The notes below the pieces were generated by a model, which saw nothing but the letters and a program-made list of their open reading frames with translations, was not told the origin of the DNA and did no database searches. Of a stretch of DNA of 47,163 nt, positions 15,187 to 23,046 are shown piece by piece. The translations under genes and the position numbers were made by a program. How positions within the stretch are numbered: the stretch's first letter is position 1; the number at the start of each line of letters is the position of its first letter. This DNA is from Anaerolineales bacterium (lineage in GTDB: Bacteria > Chloroflexota > Anaerolineae > Anaerolineales > RBG-16-64-43): NCBI GenBank assembly GCA_016932475.1, contig JAFGCU010000010.1:1-47163 (forward strand). The letters run 5' to 3'.

Positions 15187-16278
15187 CTACCCGCCCAGCG
15201 CGATTTCTTGAATTCGAATAGACGACAAATCGCGTGTTCCCAAACCCGCTTCCGCGCCCTTGACGATGCAGCCGATGTCCTCGGGAGTCAGCCCGAAGAG
15301 GGAAGTGGCGTAGGCGTCGGCGGCGACGATGTCGGAACTGGCGATCACCGTGTCGGTTTTCTTCACGTCGTTCCTGTTTCCGCCGCGCGGACCGTTGGCG
15401 GTGAGGATCCGCACCGCGTCCACGACGGTCAGCGCCGGGCGGAGATACGCCACGAGTTCGGAGAGCTTCTCGGCGATCCAGGAATGGACTGCGGGCCGGT
15501 CATGCAGCGTTCCCATCAGATTCTTCATCCCCAGGGTCAGGCGGGTCAGGTCGTGATTCTTGGCGACCGGTACGTTGATCAGCACGTCGGCATTAAGGAT
15601 TTCATCGATCATCTGGACGGTCTTCAACCGTTTGGCATCCGGCAGCGTCACATCGGCCCATTTTCCGTAATCCACCCAGTTGTAGGCGCCGTTGGAATCC
15701 AGAAAAAACGTTGAGGTCAGGTGCATCGTGCCGCCGGCGGCTTCGACCTGTTCCTGGATTCCGCTGTCGACGTACGCCTCCCGGGAGGATTTGTAGAAAG
15801 GATAATCCAATACGAGGACTTGCCCGGCGTTTGCTTCGCGGCACAACCGGACCAGCGCCCCGACCACCCACGGATTGGTCGTCGCGGCTTGATCGAAGGT
15901 TCTGCCGGCGCTGCAGATATTCGGTTTAATCACAACCTTGGCGCCGGATGGAACGAAACGGCCCATGCCGCCAAGCGCGGAGATCGCGCTCCGCACCAAT
16001 GCCTCCGGATCGTCCCCTCCATGCGCCACCGCGAGGTATGCGGGATCGGAAGCGGTGGGCGTGCCGGTTGGGAGGGAGGTCGCGGATGCGGCAAACGGAG
16101 CCGGTATGTCGGTGACGATGAAGGAGGTCGTCGGAGTGGATGCGGCCGCCGACGGTCCGGCCGCCGGGCCGGCGTGGGGCGCCCGCCCGCAGGCGGAAAG
16201 AAACCGGCCGGCAAGGATCGATCCGAAACCGGTAGCGGCAAGACGCAGGAACTTCCTTCGATTCACCCGGGTCTTCAT
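15187..16278 (-). CDS. DUF362-domain protein with Tat signal and lipobox
   Basis: 363 residues. The N-terminus has a twin-arginine motif (NRRKFLRLAA) and then LSAC, a probable lipobox, so it is likely exported folded and lipid-anchored. A Ser/Thr/Pro-rich linker (about 35-75) precedes the domain. GAKVVIKPNICS, VLVLDYPFYKSS, INVPVAKNHDLTRLTLGMKNLMGTLHDR and DIVAADAYATSLFGL are marks of the DUF362 family, some members of which carry iron-sulfur clusters. No 4Cys ferredoxin motif is seen. Function unknown. GGAGGAGG lies just upstream of the start. Confidence 0.85.
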   Translation of the reverse strand: MKTRVNRRKFLRLAATGFGSILAGRFLSACGRAPHAGPAAGPSAAASTPTTSFIVTDIPAPFAASATSLPTGTPTASDPAYLAVAHGGDDPEALVRSAISALGGMGRFVPSGAKVVIKPNICSAGRTFDQAATTNPWVVGALVRLCREANAGQVLVLDYPFYKSSREAYVDSGIQEQVEAAGGTMHLTSTFFLDSNGAYNWVDYGKWADVTLPDAKRLKTVQMIDEILNADVLINVPVAKNHDLTRLTLGMKNLMGTLHDRPAVHSWIAEKLSELVAYLRPALTVVDAVRILTANGPRGGNRNDVKKTDTVIASSDIVAADAYATSLFGLTPEDIGCIVKGAEAGLGTRDLSSIRIQEIALGG

Positions 16279-16583
16279 CGCTTGAACCTCCTCCGGAAAT
16301 TCATTTCACCAAACCCAACTCCCATACTCCGGAACTCCGGCCGGTTCCCGTGAGATTTTCCCAAACGGCCGGGAGATCTCATTTGGGTCGTCGAGATCTT
16401 CCCATTTCCCAGGGTGAGAAATTGCTTGGCCCGCGGAGCTTGCCCAGAGCGCAGCGAAAGGGTCGCTCGCACCGGCGCCTGTGTATTCCTTTTTTATCAT
16501 CTGTCATGGTAAACCATAGAATGGTTGCGCTTCGGCGGCGCCGCGGGGATCGACGTTGACAAGTGAGTTATCCGCGGACGGAA
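16279..16583. other. Gene-free stretch between DUF362 and BASS transporter genes
   Basis: No gene is supported; the short open frames on both strands have no start signal or recognisable protein. Around 16436-16470 the sequence contains GAGCTTGCCCAGAGCGCAGCG, which resembles the edge of a degenerate dispersed repeat. It holds the promoter region of the DUF362 gene, but I cannot point to clear hexamers. Confidence 0.45.
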
Positions 16584-17555
16584 TCACAAGGCTCCGGACG
16601 AGTCCGCTTTCTCCCCTTTGAGCGTTGCCTCGCGTTCGGCCGTGTACAATTGCAAACCGTTATACAGGTTGTGATACAGAACGTAGAAAGTCGGCCCGAG
16701 CGCCGCCAAAGGATGTAGATACGTCAGCGCGATCCAAACCGTAAAGGAATTGTTCTTCTGCCCGAGCACCTGGGAGCCTTCGCGGCGGAAATCGCGGCCG
16801 CCGATCAGCGCACCCGCCCCGAAGTTCGCCACACATATCAACAGGGAAATAAACCCGATCCAGAGCAGTTGGCTGGCGGAGAATTCAGCGCTGGATTGCA
16901 GGAAGGCGGAAGCGCGGGATGTGACAATGAAGAGCATGGCCAGCCAGATTGGAAACGAAAGGACCTTTCCTGGGAGGAGGAATCGCTGCGCGGCGGGGAA
17001 GCATTTCCGCAGAAGAAACGCCAGCCCGAGCGGGACGAACATGACTTCCAGAACCGGGGGAAGAATTTCGCCGGTGGTGATGCGGACGGTCGTGCCCGCG
17101 ACCCAGGGCAGGAGAAAGGGCAGGATGAGCGCGATCCCGATATTGGTCAGGAGGACGCAGGGCAGCACATAGTCGACCCTCCCGCGCAAATACGAGACGA
17201 TCACCGGAGTGGCGGTGGCGGTCGGGGCGATTGCGGTGAGGAATCCGATCAGCGCCACGACCGGGTCGATCGGGCGAAGGAGGAAAAAAAACGCCAGCGG
17301 GATGGCCAGGTTGGCGAGGAAGATCAACAGCATGCTGGCATGAAAAGACTCTCGGGTGACGGTGATATCCAAAAAGGCGAAGAACAGCATCCCCATCAGC
17401 AGGTAGGGGAGCAACCCCGCCGCTGACTGCGCTTCCGGGACCAGCGCCCCGGCGATCATGGCGAGAATCAGGGCGAAGGTCCGGCCGTAAAGGCGCCAGA
17501 TTTTCCGCAGGAGGGAAGGTCTGGGTGCGGGGATGTTCGGCGGGTGGATTTTCAT
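16584..17555 (-). CDS. BASS-family (SBF-like) membrane transporter
   Basis: 323 residues with nine or ten hydrophobic helices. GFLTAIAPTATATPVIVSYLRGRVDY in the first half and GQKNNSFTVWIALTYLHPLAALGPTFYVLYHNLYNG in the second match the two crossover regions of the bile acid:sodium symporter / arsenite exporter superfamily. It probably moves an organic anion with sodium across the cytoplasmic membrane; the substrate cannot be told. The ATG at 17555 is 7 bases after the stop of the upstream gene, so the two are translationally linked. A frame extension upstream overlaps that gene and is not used. Confidence 0.8.
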   Translation of the reverse strand: MKIHPPNIPAPRPSLLRKIWRLYGRTFALILAMIAGALVPEAQSAAGLLPYLLMGMLFFAFLDITVTRESFHASMLLIFLANLAIPLAFFFLLRPIDPVVALIGFLTAIAPTATATPVIVSYLRGRVDYVLPCVLLTNIGIALILPFLLPWVAGTTVRITTGEILPPVLEVMFVPLGLAFLLRKCFPAAQRFLLPGKVLSFPIWLAMLFIVTSRASAFLQSSAEFSASQLLWIGFISLLICVANFGAGALIGGRDFRREGSQVLGQKNNSFTVWIALTYLHPLAALGPTFYVLYHNLYNGLQLYTAEREATLKGEKADSSGAL

Positions 17556-17562
17556 CCGGCTA

Positions 17563-18504
17563 TTATATGCCCTCGGGCGATGCGTCCGCGGAATTCGCGG
17601 AATAGGGCTGCTGTGCACGGCGGAACGCCTCAAGCAAATCGGCGGGATCCGTGTGAAAACTGATCAGGTAAAAAACCTCCGGCCCGCGCAGGAGCACTTT
17701 TTGCCCGAACGGGTTCTTCGCGGTCGAGTAGTGGGCGGTGGGGCGGGCGATCTTTCCGGTGCGCCACTGGTACACTTCGCGGACCTCCCGGGCAACCAAT
17801 TCAAGGTTCGGGCCGACGATGTAATTCATGTATGTCAGGGTTTCGGCATAGGTCAGCCCCCGGACCTCTTGGATTTCGTCGAACCGGATGGTGAACCGGC
17901 TAGGGCCGCGTTTCCCGATTTGCATGAAGTAATTCAGATCGATCTCCACGCCTCCGTCGACAAGATGGTATTTTGCGAGACCAAGGCTGTACCCCCGGGA
18001 TGCGCTTTTTCCCGCCGCCCGCCAGAAAATCCACAGGATGATCCGGATACAGGCGTACATGGCCAGGATGAACGCCATGATCGTAAACGGCCGGATCAGG
18101 GACGCGGGATCCTGGGATAACACGACACCCAGAACGGTGAATTCGAAGGCCAGTATTGCCAGGACCCCAAGGATCAGGAGACTCGAGACGGTCAAAACGA
18201 TCGCCAGGAGGATCCGGCCGATCCAGGACCAGATGTTCCCGGTCGGGTAACTGCCCTGGGTGCCGCCCATCCGCCAGCCATTTCGAACCCAGTAAATTCC
18301 AATCTCCAGGAAGAAAATCGGTACGAGGACGAAGGTGGAAGCGATGGCAAACCCCACACTCCATTGTCCCCAAAGGTCCGCGCCGATGGCGGAAAAAAAC
18401 AAATCGGAAAGCGGAAGCGCGAGCAGGAGCCCCAGGCCGCCGCTTAGCCCGAGCAGGAGACAAGTGAATCCGCCGAGGACGACGGCGATATTCGTCAATT
18501 TCAT
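17563..18504 (-). CDS. Membrane protein with C-terminal soluble domain
   Basis: 313 residues from the ATG at 18504, which has GGAGGAG 4 bases upstream; a TTG further up gives four more residues and is less likely. Four hydrophobic segments occupy about residues 6-160 (for example IAVVLGGFTCLLLGLSGGLG and IMAFILAMYACIRIILWIF). Residues about 175-313 are soluble, with many beta-strand-like stretches (GVEIDLNYFMQIG, RFTIRFDEIQEVRGL, GPEVFYLISFHTDPADLLEAF) that recall a PH-like fold. The pattern is common in uncharacterised bacterial proteins. It is probably in one operon with the transporter that follows. Confidence 0.65.
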   Translation of the reverse strand: MKLTNIAVVLGGFTCLLLGLSGGLGLLLALPLSDLFFSAIGADLWGQWSVGFAIASTFVLVPIFFLEIGIYWVRNGWRMGGTQGSYPTGNIWSWIGRILLAIVLTVSSLLILGVLAILAFEFTVLGVVLSQDPASLIRPFTIMAFILAMYACIRIILWIFWRAAGKSASRGYSLGLAKYHLVDGGVEIDLNYFMQIGKRGPSRFTIRFDEIQEVRGLTYAETLTYMNYIVGPNLELVAREVREVYQWRTGKIARPTAHYSTAKNPFGQKVLLRGPEVFYLISFHTDPADLLEAFRRAQQPYSANSADASPEGI

Positions 18505-18566
18505 TTTCTCCTCCAAGATAGGTTTTTTGGATTAATTGGATGATCAACCGGGGCTGACCCAATTCC

Positions 18567-18992
18567 CTACGGGATACCGGTTCCCGGGTTGCCAGATTCC
18601 ACACGGCCGGCTGTTCCATCGATGCGCAGGAAATCTCCGGGGCGAATCCGATCGAGCGGGAGCCGGTCCACGCATGGAATCCCGGCCAGGATACAGCCGA
18701 CCGCGGTGATCGGTTCGCATTCCTCGTTCAGAATGGCGGCCGGCGCCGTGCCGGTTTTCTTCATCCGGTACAGGGTATAGGAGCCGACCGTTGAGCCTTT
18801 GCCGGTGGGAAACACCAGAACCTTTCCGGAGATACGCTGGCCCTCCAGATCGTGGCCCTTTTCCACGACGGTCCCCGTCTCGGGATCCACGCCGCCGAAA
18901 AAGGATATCCCCATCCGGCTGACGAGCGCTTCCCCCTGCGCGGATCCGGGATGGATGCTCCGCCCCTGAAGGACAACTGCGCCGGGGGTCAT
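18567..18992 (-). CDS. Aconitase X small subunit (DUF126 swivel domain), candidate phosphomevalonate dehydratase small subunit
   Basis: 141 residues of the AcnX swivelling domain. Key motifs are SAQGEALVSRMGISFFGGVDPETGTVV, SGKVLVFPTGKGSTVGSY, AILNEECEPITAVGCILAGIPCVDRL and RPGDFLRIDGTAGRV; the GKGS loop is typical. With the large subunit it should form a [Fe-S] dehydratase. Its ATG overlaps the TGA of the large-subunit gene by four bases, so the two are coupled. In archaea this heterodimer dehydrates mevalonate 5-phosphate to trans-anhydromevalonate 5-phosphate; other AcnX enzymes act on hydroxyproline. The ubiD/ubiX neighbours favour the first. Confidence 0.85.
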   Translation of the reverse strand: MTPGAVVLQGRSIHPGSAQGEALVSRMGISFFGGVDPETGTVVEKGHDLEGQRISGKVLVFPTGKGSTVGSYTLYRMKKTGTAPAAILNEECEPITAVGCILAGIPCVDRLPLDRIRPGDFLRIDGTAGRVESGNPGTGIP

Positions 18993-20191
18993 TTTTCCAA
19001 TGCCTCATTCACGACCGCGTCGAAATCGAGCAGCCGCGTTTTGAATTTATTCTTCGAGGAAGCGTAATAGCATGCCTTGGCGCTGTCGGTCGCCATCGCG
19101 CGGAACCGCCCGCGGATCGGGGCGACGACGCAGCAGGTATCCACCGCGAACTTCGCCCCGCTAGCCTCGATGGCTTCCGTGTATCCCAACCGATCGGCCT
19201 CGAGCTTGACCGGCCGCGAGGTGGTAATCCAGAATTCCTTCGCCACCCGCTTCCCGCGCAGGAGTCCGGCGATCCGCGCCACTTCTGGAAGGGTAAGGTG
19301 CGGGCAGCCGAGCGAGAAGAAATCCGCTTCCCCGGCGTTTGCGTCTGTGAGTGAGGCTTTTGCGGTTCGCAGATCATCCGCCGTCACGGTGAAGGATTCG
19401 CGGGGTGGCGTCTGCCCCGCGGCTTCCGGTGTGACACCTGGGATATAAAACATCGCCAATCCGCCGTATGTGGCGATGCTGGCGCACAGGGATTTCCACT
19501 GCTCCAGGGTGGCCTCACGCACACCGGCGATCCAGGGGATCGCTTTGCGTCCCGCGGCTTCCAACCGCTCGCCGATGTTTTTCCCGAGTGCTCCGTAATC
19601 CGACGTATCGACAAGCGGCGCCGTCACAATCACGGTGATGCCCGGTCGGCGGTTTTGATCCAGGAGCATCCCGTATTCCGGCGTCCGGCCGGTCAGCGCG
19701 GCGGCCAGCGCGCTCGGGCCGCCCTCCCGGTTGGTCCGCGCGCCAAGCAGCGAATTGGCGTAGCACACCGCGCTGCTTTCCGCCCATGCGAGCGTTTCTC
19801 CCGCCTGAGGCAGGTTGCATGCCAGGTACGGTGTGCAGGTGCAGGTCGGGGTTACGCCCATGCGGGTGAACGCCTCGATCACCCGCAGCTGCTTTTCGGC
19901 AAAATCCGCCGGGATACCCAGCGCCTGCCAGTTTTCCAAATCCATCCCGGCCGGGTTGAGCGTGGCCGGCACGCGCACCTTCCCGCCGCCGTCGGCCATC
20001 TCCGTCAGCCACTCCAGCCCGGCCTCTCCGAGGTTGTCGTAGCTCACCCCCGCGATTTGCACCGATCGCACCGGGAGCATGCGACGGGCCCCGTAGATTT
20101 TTCCCAATGCGGCCAGGATCCGCATGGCCGTCTGCGCGGCCCGGCCGTGATCGCCGGCGAGCATGGATTGTTCTTCGGGAGTGAGGATCAT
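18989..20191 (-). CDS. Aconitase X large subunit (DUF521), candidate phosphomevalonate dehydratase large subunit
   Basis: 400 residues, the usual length for the catalytic AcnX subunit. Conserved Cys segments that can hold an iron-sulfur cluster are present: TCTCTPYLACNLP (Cys117, 119, 125), FSLGCPHLTLPEV (Cys296) and VDTCCVVAPIRG (Cys353/354). Other family marks are WAESSAVCYANSLLGARTNREGG and EFWITTSRP. It would remove water from a hydroxy acid in the cytoplasm. It follows the ubiD homolog on the same strand, with a palindromic repeat in the 110-base gap, and overlaps the small-subunit gene. I favour phosphomevalonate dehydratase, but cis-3-hydroxyproline dehydratase is the alternative if only this pair is considered. 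Confidence 0.87.
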   Translation of the reverse strand: MILTPEEQSMLAGDHGRAAQTAMRILAALGKIYGARRMLPVRSVQIAGVSYDNLGEAGLEWLTEMADGGGKVRVPATLNPAGMDLENWQALGIPADFAEKQLRVIEAFTRMGVTPTCTCTPYLACNLPQAGETLAWAESSAVCYANSLLGARTNREGGPSALAAALTGRTPEYGMLLDQNRRPGITVIVTAPLVDTSDYGALGKNIGERLEAAGRKAIPWIAGVREATLEQWKSLCASIATYGGLAMFYIPGVTPEAAGQTPPRESFTVTADDLRTAKASLTDANAGEADFFSLGCPHLTLPEVARIAGLLRGKRVAKEFWITTSRPVKLEADRLGYTEAIEASGAKFAVDTCCVVAPIRGRFRAMATDSAKACYYASSKNKFKTRLLDFDAVVNEALEK

Positions 20192-20223
20192 ATCTGTATC
20201 ACCGCCTCACCCCCGTCCTCCGT

Positions 20224-20267
20224 CCCCTTCCCCCTCTCCCGGCATAATCCGGGAGAGGGGGAAGGGG
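20224..20267. repeat. Perfect 19-base-pair hairpin repeat in the ubiD-acnX gap
   Basis: CCCCTTCCCCCTCTCCCGG pairs perfectly with its complement across a 6-base loop (CATAAT). Outer bases (CTCACCCCCGTCCTC and GGGGTAGGGGATGAGG) extend the palindrome imperfectly. The same style of C-rich/G-rich arms occurs at 148-282, 2792-2942, 45464-45535 and 46953-46988. It may attenuate transcription between the two halves of the operon. Confidence 0.85.
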
Positions 20268-20301
20268 TGCAGGGGTAGGGGATGAGGATGGAAATGCCGG
20301 T

Positions 20302-21609
20302 CTACCATCCAAAGCGATTCAAATCCACATCCGGGAACGGCGTCTTTTCGAATTTCTTGCCTTTGGTTTCCAGTGGTTGGGTAAGGTCGTATCCGACCCG
20401 GCAGGTGTTGTGGGTCCCCGGTTCGCTGGATGGGTCGAGCGAGGATCCGGGCGCGCGCGGCATCACCACCAGGTCTTTATCGCCCTGGAAGCGGGTGGCC
20501 ATCGCCCATTCGATTGCCAACGGATCGTAGATGTCGATGTCGCGGTCGACGACGAACACGTGCTTGCACGAACGGTGGCCCGCGAAAGCCGCCGCGATCG
20601 CTTTCTTTCCGTCATCCTCGTGTTGTTTTTCGATTTGTACGATGGCATGCAGCCACGAGCACCCGCCCGGATTGACGTGCACGTCGAGGCACTTAACCAC
20701 GCGGCTGACTTCGCGGAAGATGGTCGGCTCGCGCGGCATGCCCATCAGCAATTTATGCTCGAGCGCGCCGGGCAGCAGCGCCTGCCAGATCGCATCGCGC
20801 CGGTGGGTGACGGCTTTGACTTCAAACACCGGTTCATCGCGGATGATATCCTGCGTTTCGGTCAGGTCGACGAACGGGCCTTCCGCGTGCCGGCGGCCGT
20901 AATGGACGGTGCCCTCCAGCACGAATTCCGATTCGGACGGAACGAGGAGGTCGATTGTCTTGGCCGGCGCAACGGTGAAGGGTTCGAGCGCGTTGGCGAT
21001 TGTCAGTTCATCAAACCCGAGTGCGACCGAGGTGGCCGCCGCGGCGAGGATGTTGGGCGGCAGGCCGATGCACACCGCCACGTCGAGGGATTTCCGGTCC
21101 GAAAGGTATGTGTCGAAGTGGCGGCCCTGAACGACCCGGACGGCCATTTCGGTTTTTGAAAATTGCATTGCCCGGTGGAAATCGGCGTTCCGGCCGTGCT
21201 CCGGATGCTTCGCCAGGAAGACGCCCGAGCTGATGTAGTTCCCGCCGTCTCCTTCGCAATGGAGGAGGATCGGCAGTGAATCAAGATCCGGCTGGAGGTT
21301 CACCGCCTCCTGGCAGGGCGGGGTGCCCGCGTTCCAGAGCGTCGGCGCGATCGGATGCGCGATCGCGCCGGTCATTGCGGCGATGATCTGCGGAGGAGCA
21401 ATCCGGAGGTACTCCGCAAACGGCTCTTTGCCGCAAAAAAGGTTTCCGATCACCCGTAACTTCGATTCGTTTACATTCTCGAAAAGAACGGGTCTGGGTT
21501 CGAGCTTCTTGAGAATGCCGGCTATTTCGTACGCCTTCGAAACCGGCTCGCGGACGACGGCCAGTTTTCCGCGGCGCTCCAGATCGGCGATGTAATCTCT
21601 CAGCGTCAT
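20302..21609 (-). CDS. UbiD-family decarboxylase, candidate anhydromevalonate phosphate decarboxylase
   Basis: 435 residues of the UbiD superfamily, which decarboxylates unsaturated acids using prenylated FMN. Family segments are LFENV, FHRAMQFSKTEMAVRVVQGRHFDTYL (prFMN/metal region), VCIGLPPNILAAAATS, EFVLEGTVHYGRRHAEGPFVDLTE (the acidic residues of the active-site E-R-E set should lie here), HVNPGGCSWLHAIVQIEKQ and DIYDPLAIEWAMATRFQ. The compact size suits the archaeal anhydromevalonate phosphate decarboxylase group better than the longer UbiD of ubiquinone synthesis. The cofactor synthase UbiX is encoded 3 bases upstream and the AcnX dehydratase downstream. An aromatic-acid decarboxylase remains possible. 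Confidence 0.87.
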   Translation of the reverse strand: MTLRDYIADLERRGKLAVVREPVSKAYEIAGILKKLEPRPVLFENVNESKLRVIGNLFCGKEPFAEYLRIAPPQIIAAMTGAIAHPIAPTLWNAGTPPCQEAVNLQPDLDSLPILLHCEGDGGNYISSGVFLAKHPEHGRNADFHRAMQFSKTEMAVRVVQGRHFDTYLSDRKSLDVAVCIGLPPNILAAAATSVALGFDELTIANALEPFTVAPAKTIDLLVPSESEFVLEGTVHYGRRHAEGPFVDLTETQDIIRDEPVFEVKAVTHRRDAIWQALLPGALEHKLLMGMPREPTIFREVSRVVKCLDVHVNPGGCSWLHAIVQIEKQHEDDGKKAIAAAFAGHRSCKHVFVVDRDIDIYDPLAIEWAMATRFQGDKDLVVMPRAPGSSLDPSSEPGTHNTCRVGYDLTQPLETKGKKFEKTPFPDVDLNRFGW

Positions 21610-21612
21610 GGA

Positions 21613-22209
21613 TCAGCCTTTGGGAGGATTTTCCGCAGAGGATGGTTCCGGCCCGTGCCAACGCGGATAAAAATCGTTTTCGATCCCCATTCGCGCCAGC
21701 GCCCGGCCGACCGAAGCATCCACAATTTCGGCGACGGTTTGCGGATTTCCATAGAAGACGGGGATAGGCGGGAAAATGACCGCGCCGGCCTGGGCGGCTT
21801 CCTGCATCCGCCGCAGGTGCCCGGCATGCAGCGGTGATTCGCGCACCAGAAGGACGAGCGGGCGGCCTTCTTTGAGGCAGACATCCGCCGCCCGGGGGAT
21901 CAGATCCGGTGTATACGAGTTCGCGACGGCGGAAAGCGTTTTCATCGAGCAGGGCGCGATGATCATCCCGTCGACAGGGAAGGAACCCGATGCGATCGGG
22001 GCCTGGATTTCATCCGGGGGATATACCGTCGACGCCAGCTTTTCCACCCCGGCCGCGGACCGCCCGATCTCCTGCTCGATGACTCGGCGGGCGGCGGCGC
22101 TGACGACGAGATGGGTTTCGACTGAAAGCGATCGAAGGATCTCCAGCGCCCGGATCCCGTACACGGCGCCGGAAGCGCCGGTAATGGCGACAATGATGCG
22201 GCGGTTCAT
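21613..22209 (-). CDS. ubiX: Flavin prenyltransferase UbiX
   Basis: 198 residues. UbiX joins a dimethylallyl group to FMN to make the prenylated FMN that UbiD enzymes need. Typical motifs are IIVAITGASGAVYGIRALEIL (FMN phosphate loop), ASGSFPVDGMIIAPCSMKTLSAVANSYTPDLIPRAADVCLKEGRPLVLLVRESPLHAGHL and MQEAAQAGAVIFPPIPVFY. Length and order are standard. It is first in the operon ubiX-ubiD-acnX large-acnX small and has its own strong promoter (22216-22244) whose predicted start coincides with the ATG. Its place beside a single ubiD homolog indicates that it serves that enzyme. Confidence 0.94.
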   Translation of the reverse strand: MNRRIIVAITGASGAVYGIRALEILRSLSVETHLVVSAAARRVIEQEIGRSAAGVEKLASTVYPPDEIQAPIASGSFPVDGMIIAPCSMKTLSAVANSYTPDLIPRAADVCLKEGRPLVLLVRESPLHAGHLRRMQEAAQAGAVIFPPIPVFYGNPQTVAEIVDASVGRALARMGIENDFYPRWHGPEPSSAENPPKG

Positions 22210-22215
22210 GGGATG

Positions 22216-22244
22216 ATTGTAACGTTTCGGCAGGGAGTTGTCAC
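22216..22244 (-). promoter_or_regulatory. Promoter of the ubiX-ubiD-acnX operon
   Basis: On the minus strand GTGACA (22244-22239) and TACAAT (22221-22216) are separated by exactly 17 bases, each one base off consensus. The ATG of ubiX starts 7 bases after the -10, at the expected transcription start, and no Shine-Dalgarno is seen. The mRNA is therefore probably leaderless. Confidence 0.7.
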
Positions 22245-22262
22245 GGATCGAAAAACCGCTTA

Positions 22263-22332
22263 ACCGCAGAGACGCAGAGAACGCAGAGAAATATATAGTA
22301 AAAAACCTCTGCGACCTCTGCGTCTCTGCGGT
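22263..22332. repeat. Palindromic repeat (CCGCAGAGACGCAGAG type)
   Basis: ACCGCAGAGACGCAGAG (22263-22279) and its exact complement CTCTGCGTCTCTGCGGT (22316-22332) enclose an AT-rich centre with a second, weaker AACGCAGAGAA/CCTCTGCG pairing. This repeat type is familiar from many environmental genomes. It sits between divergent genes, upstream of ubiX. Confidence 0.85.
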
Positions 22333-22435
22333 GAGATATTTCCGCGGGGGTTAATCAGAAAGGTGGCGCATGTGCACAAATCCCCCTTTACGAATTGGAC
22401 CGAATGGGAGAACATATTACCGTTCAGGAGGTGCA

Positions 22436-22795
22436 ATGTCCATCATCGCCTATTGCGGCCTCAATTGTTCCGAATGCCCGACATTCACCGCCACAAAAAC
22501 CGGCGACCGGGTGCTGCAGGAAAAGACCGCCCGCGAGTGATCGGAACAGTTATCGGCGTACACCGGCCGAAACGATCTGCGCGCGGACGAGATGGTATGC
22601 GACGGCTGCCGCGCCGAGGACGGGCGGGTTTTCCTCGGCTGCCGGGTGTGCCCGATGCGAACATGCGCCCGGGAGCGGAAATTAACCACCTGCGCCGAAT
22701 GCGGGCGGTTCGATAGCTGCGAACAGATCAACGGGTTCTTCACCCAGGCCGCGGACGCCAAACAGCGATTAGTGGAACTTCGACGAAAGGAATAG
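22436..22795 (+). pseudogene. DUF3795-family Cys-rich protein interrupted by an in-frame TGA
   Basis: From ATG 22436 (AGGAGGTG upstream) a 120-codon frame runs to TAG at 22793-22795, broken only by TGA at 22538-22540 (codon 35). Both halves fit the DUF3795 family: AYCGLNCSECPTF, then after the TGA VCDGCRAEDGRVFLGCRVCPMRTCARE and CAECGRFDSCEQINGFF. The family has many Cys in pairs, likely for metal binding. In relatives I recall a Trp at the TGA site (context TARE-x-SEQ), so TGG to TGA is a one-base change. It may be a recent pseudogene, a sequencing error or readthrough. The rest of the frame is undamaged, which argues the change is recent. Confidence 0.75.
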
Positions 22796-22865
22796 ACAGG
22801 ATTTACAGGATGATTAAGGATGGGAAGTTAATTTTTAGAAAGGTATTGAAAAAGGAATAAACAGA

Positions 22866-22955
22866 TGTCATTGCGGGCAATCGGAGGGGGCGAAACAATC
22901 TCCCCCTTCGGGAAAATCGGGAGATTGCTTCGTCGCTTCGCTTCCCGCAATGACA
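22866..22955. repeat. Palindromic repeat (TGTCATTGCGGG type)
   Basis: TGTCATTGCGGG (22866-22877) and CCCGCAATGACA (22944-22955) are exact inverted copies. Inside, CAATCTCCC and GGGAGATTG pair as well. The element is 90 bases long with no coding capacity. This family is widespread in environmental bacterial genomes. Confidence 0.85.
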
Positions 22956-23046
22956 TCCTCAGCCATTTTTCAACAACTTGTTGGGGACGAAATCCTGTTC
23001 ATCCTGTCTATTATCATTTCAATCTCCTCACAAAACCGGACGGTAC

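Noticed and set aside
22538-22540. Selenocysteine codon in the DUF3795 gene
   Set aside because: The position corresponds to a Trp, not Cys, in the family, and no obvious stem-loop of SECIS type directly follows the TGA.
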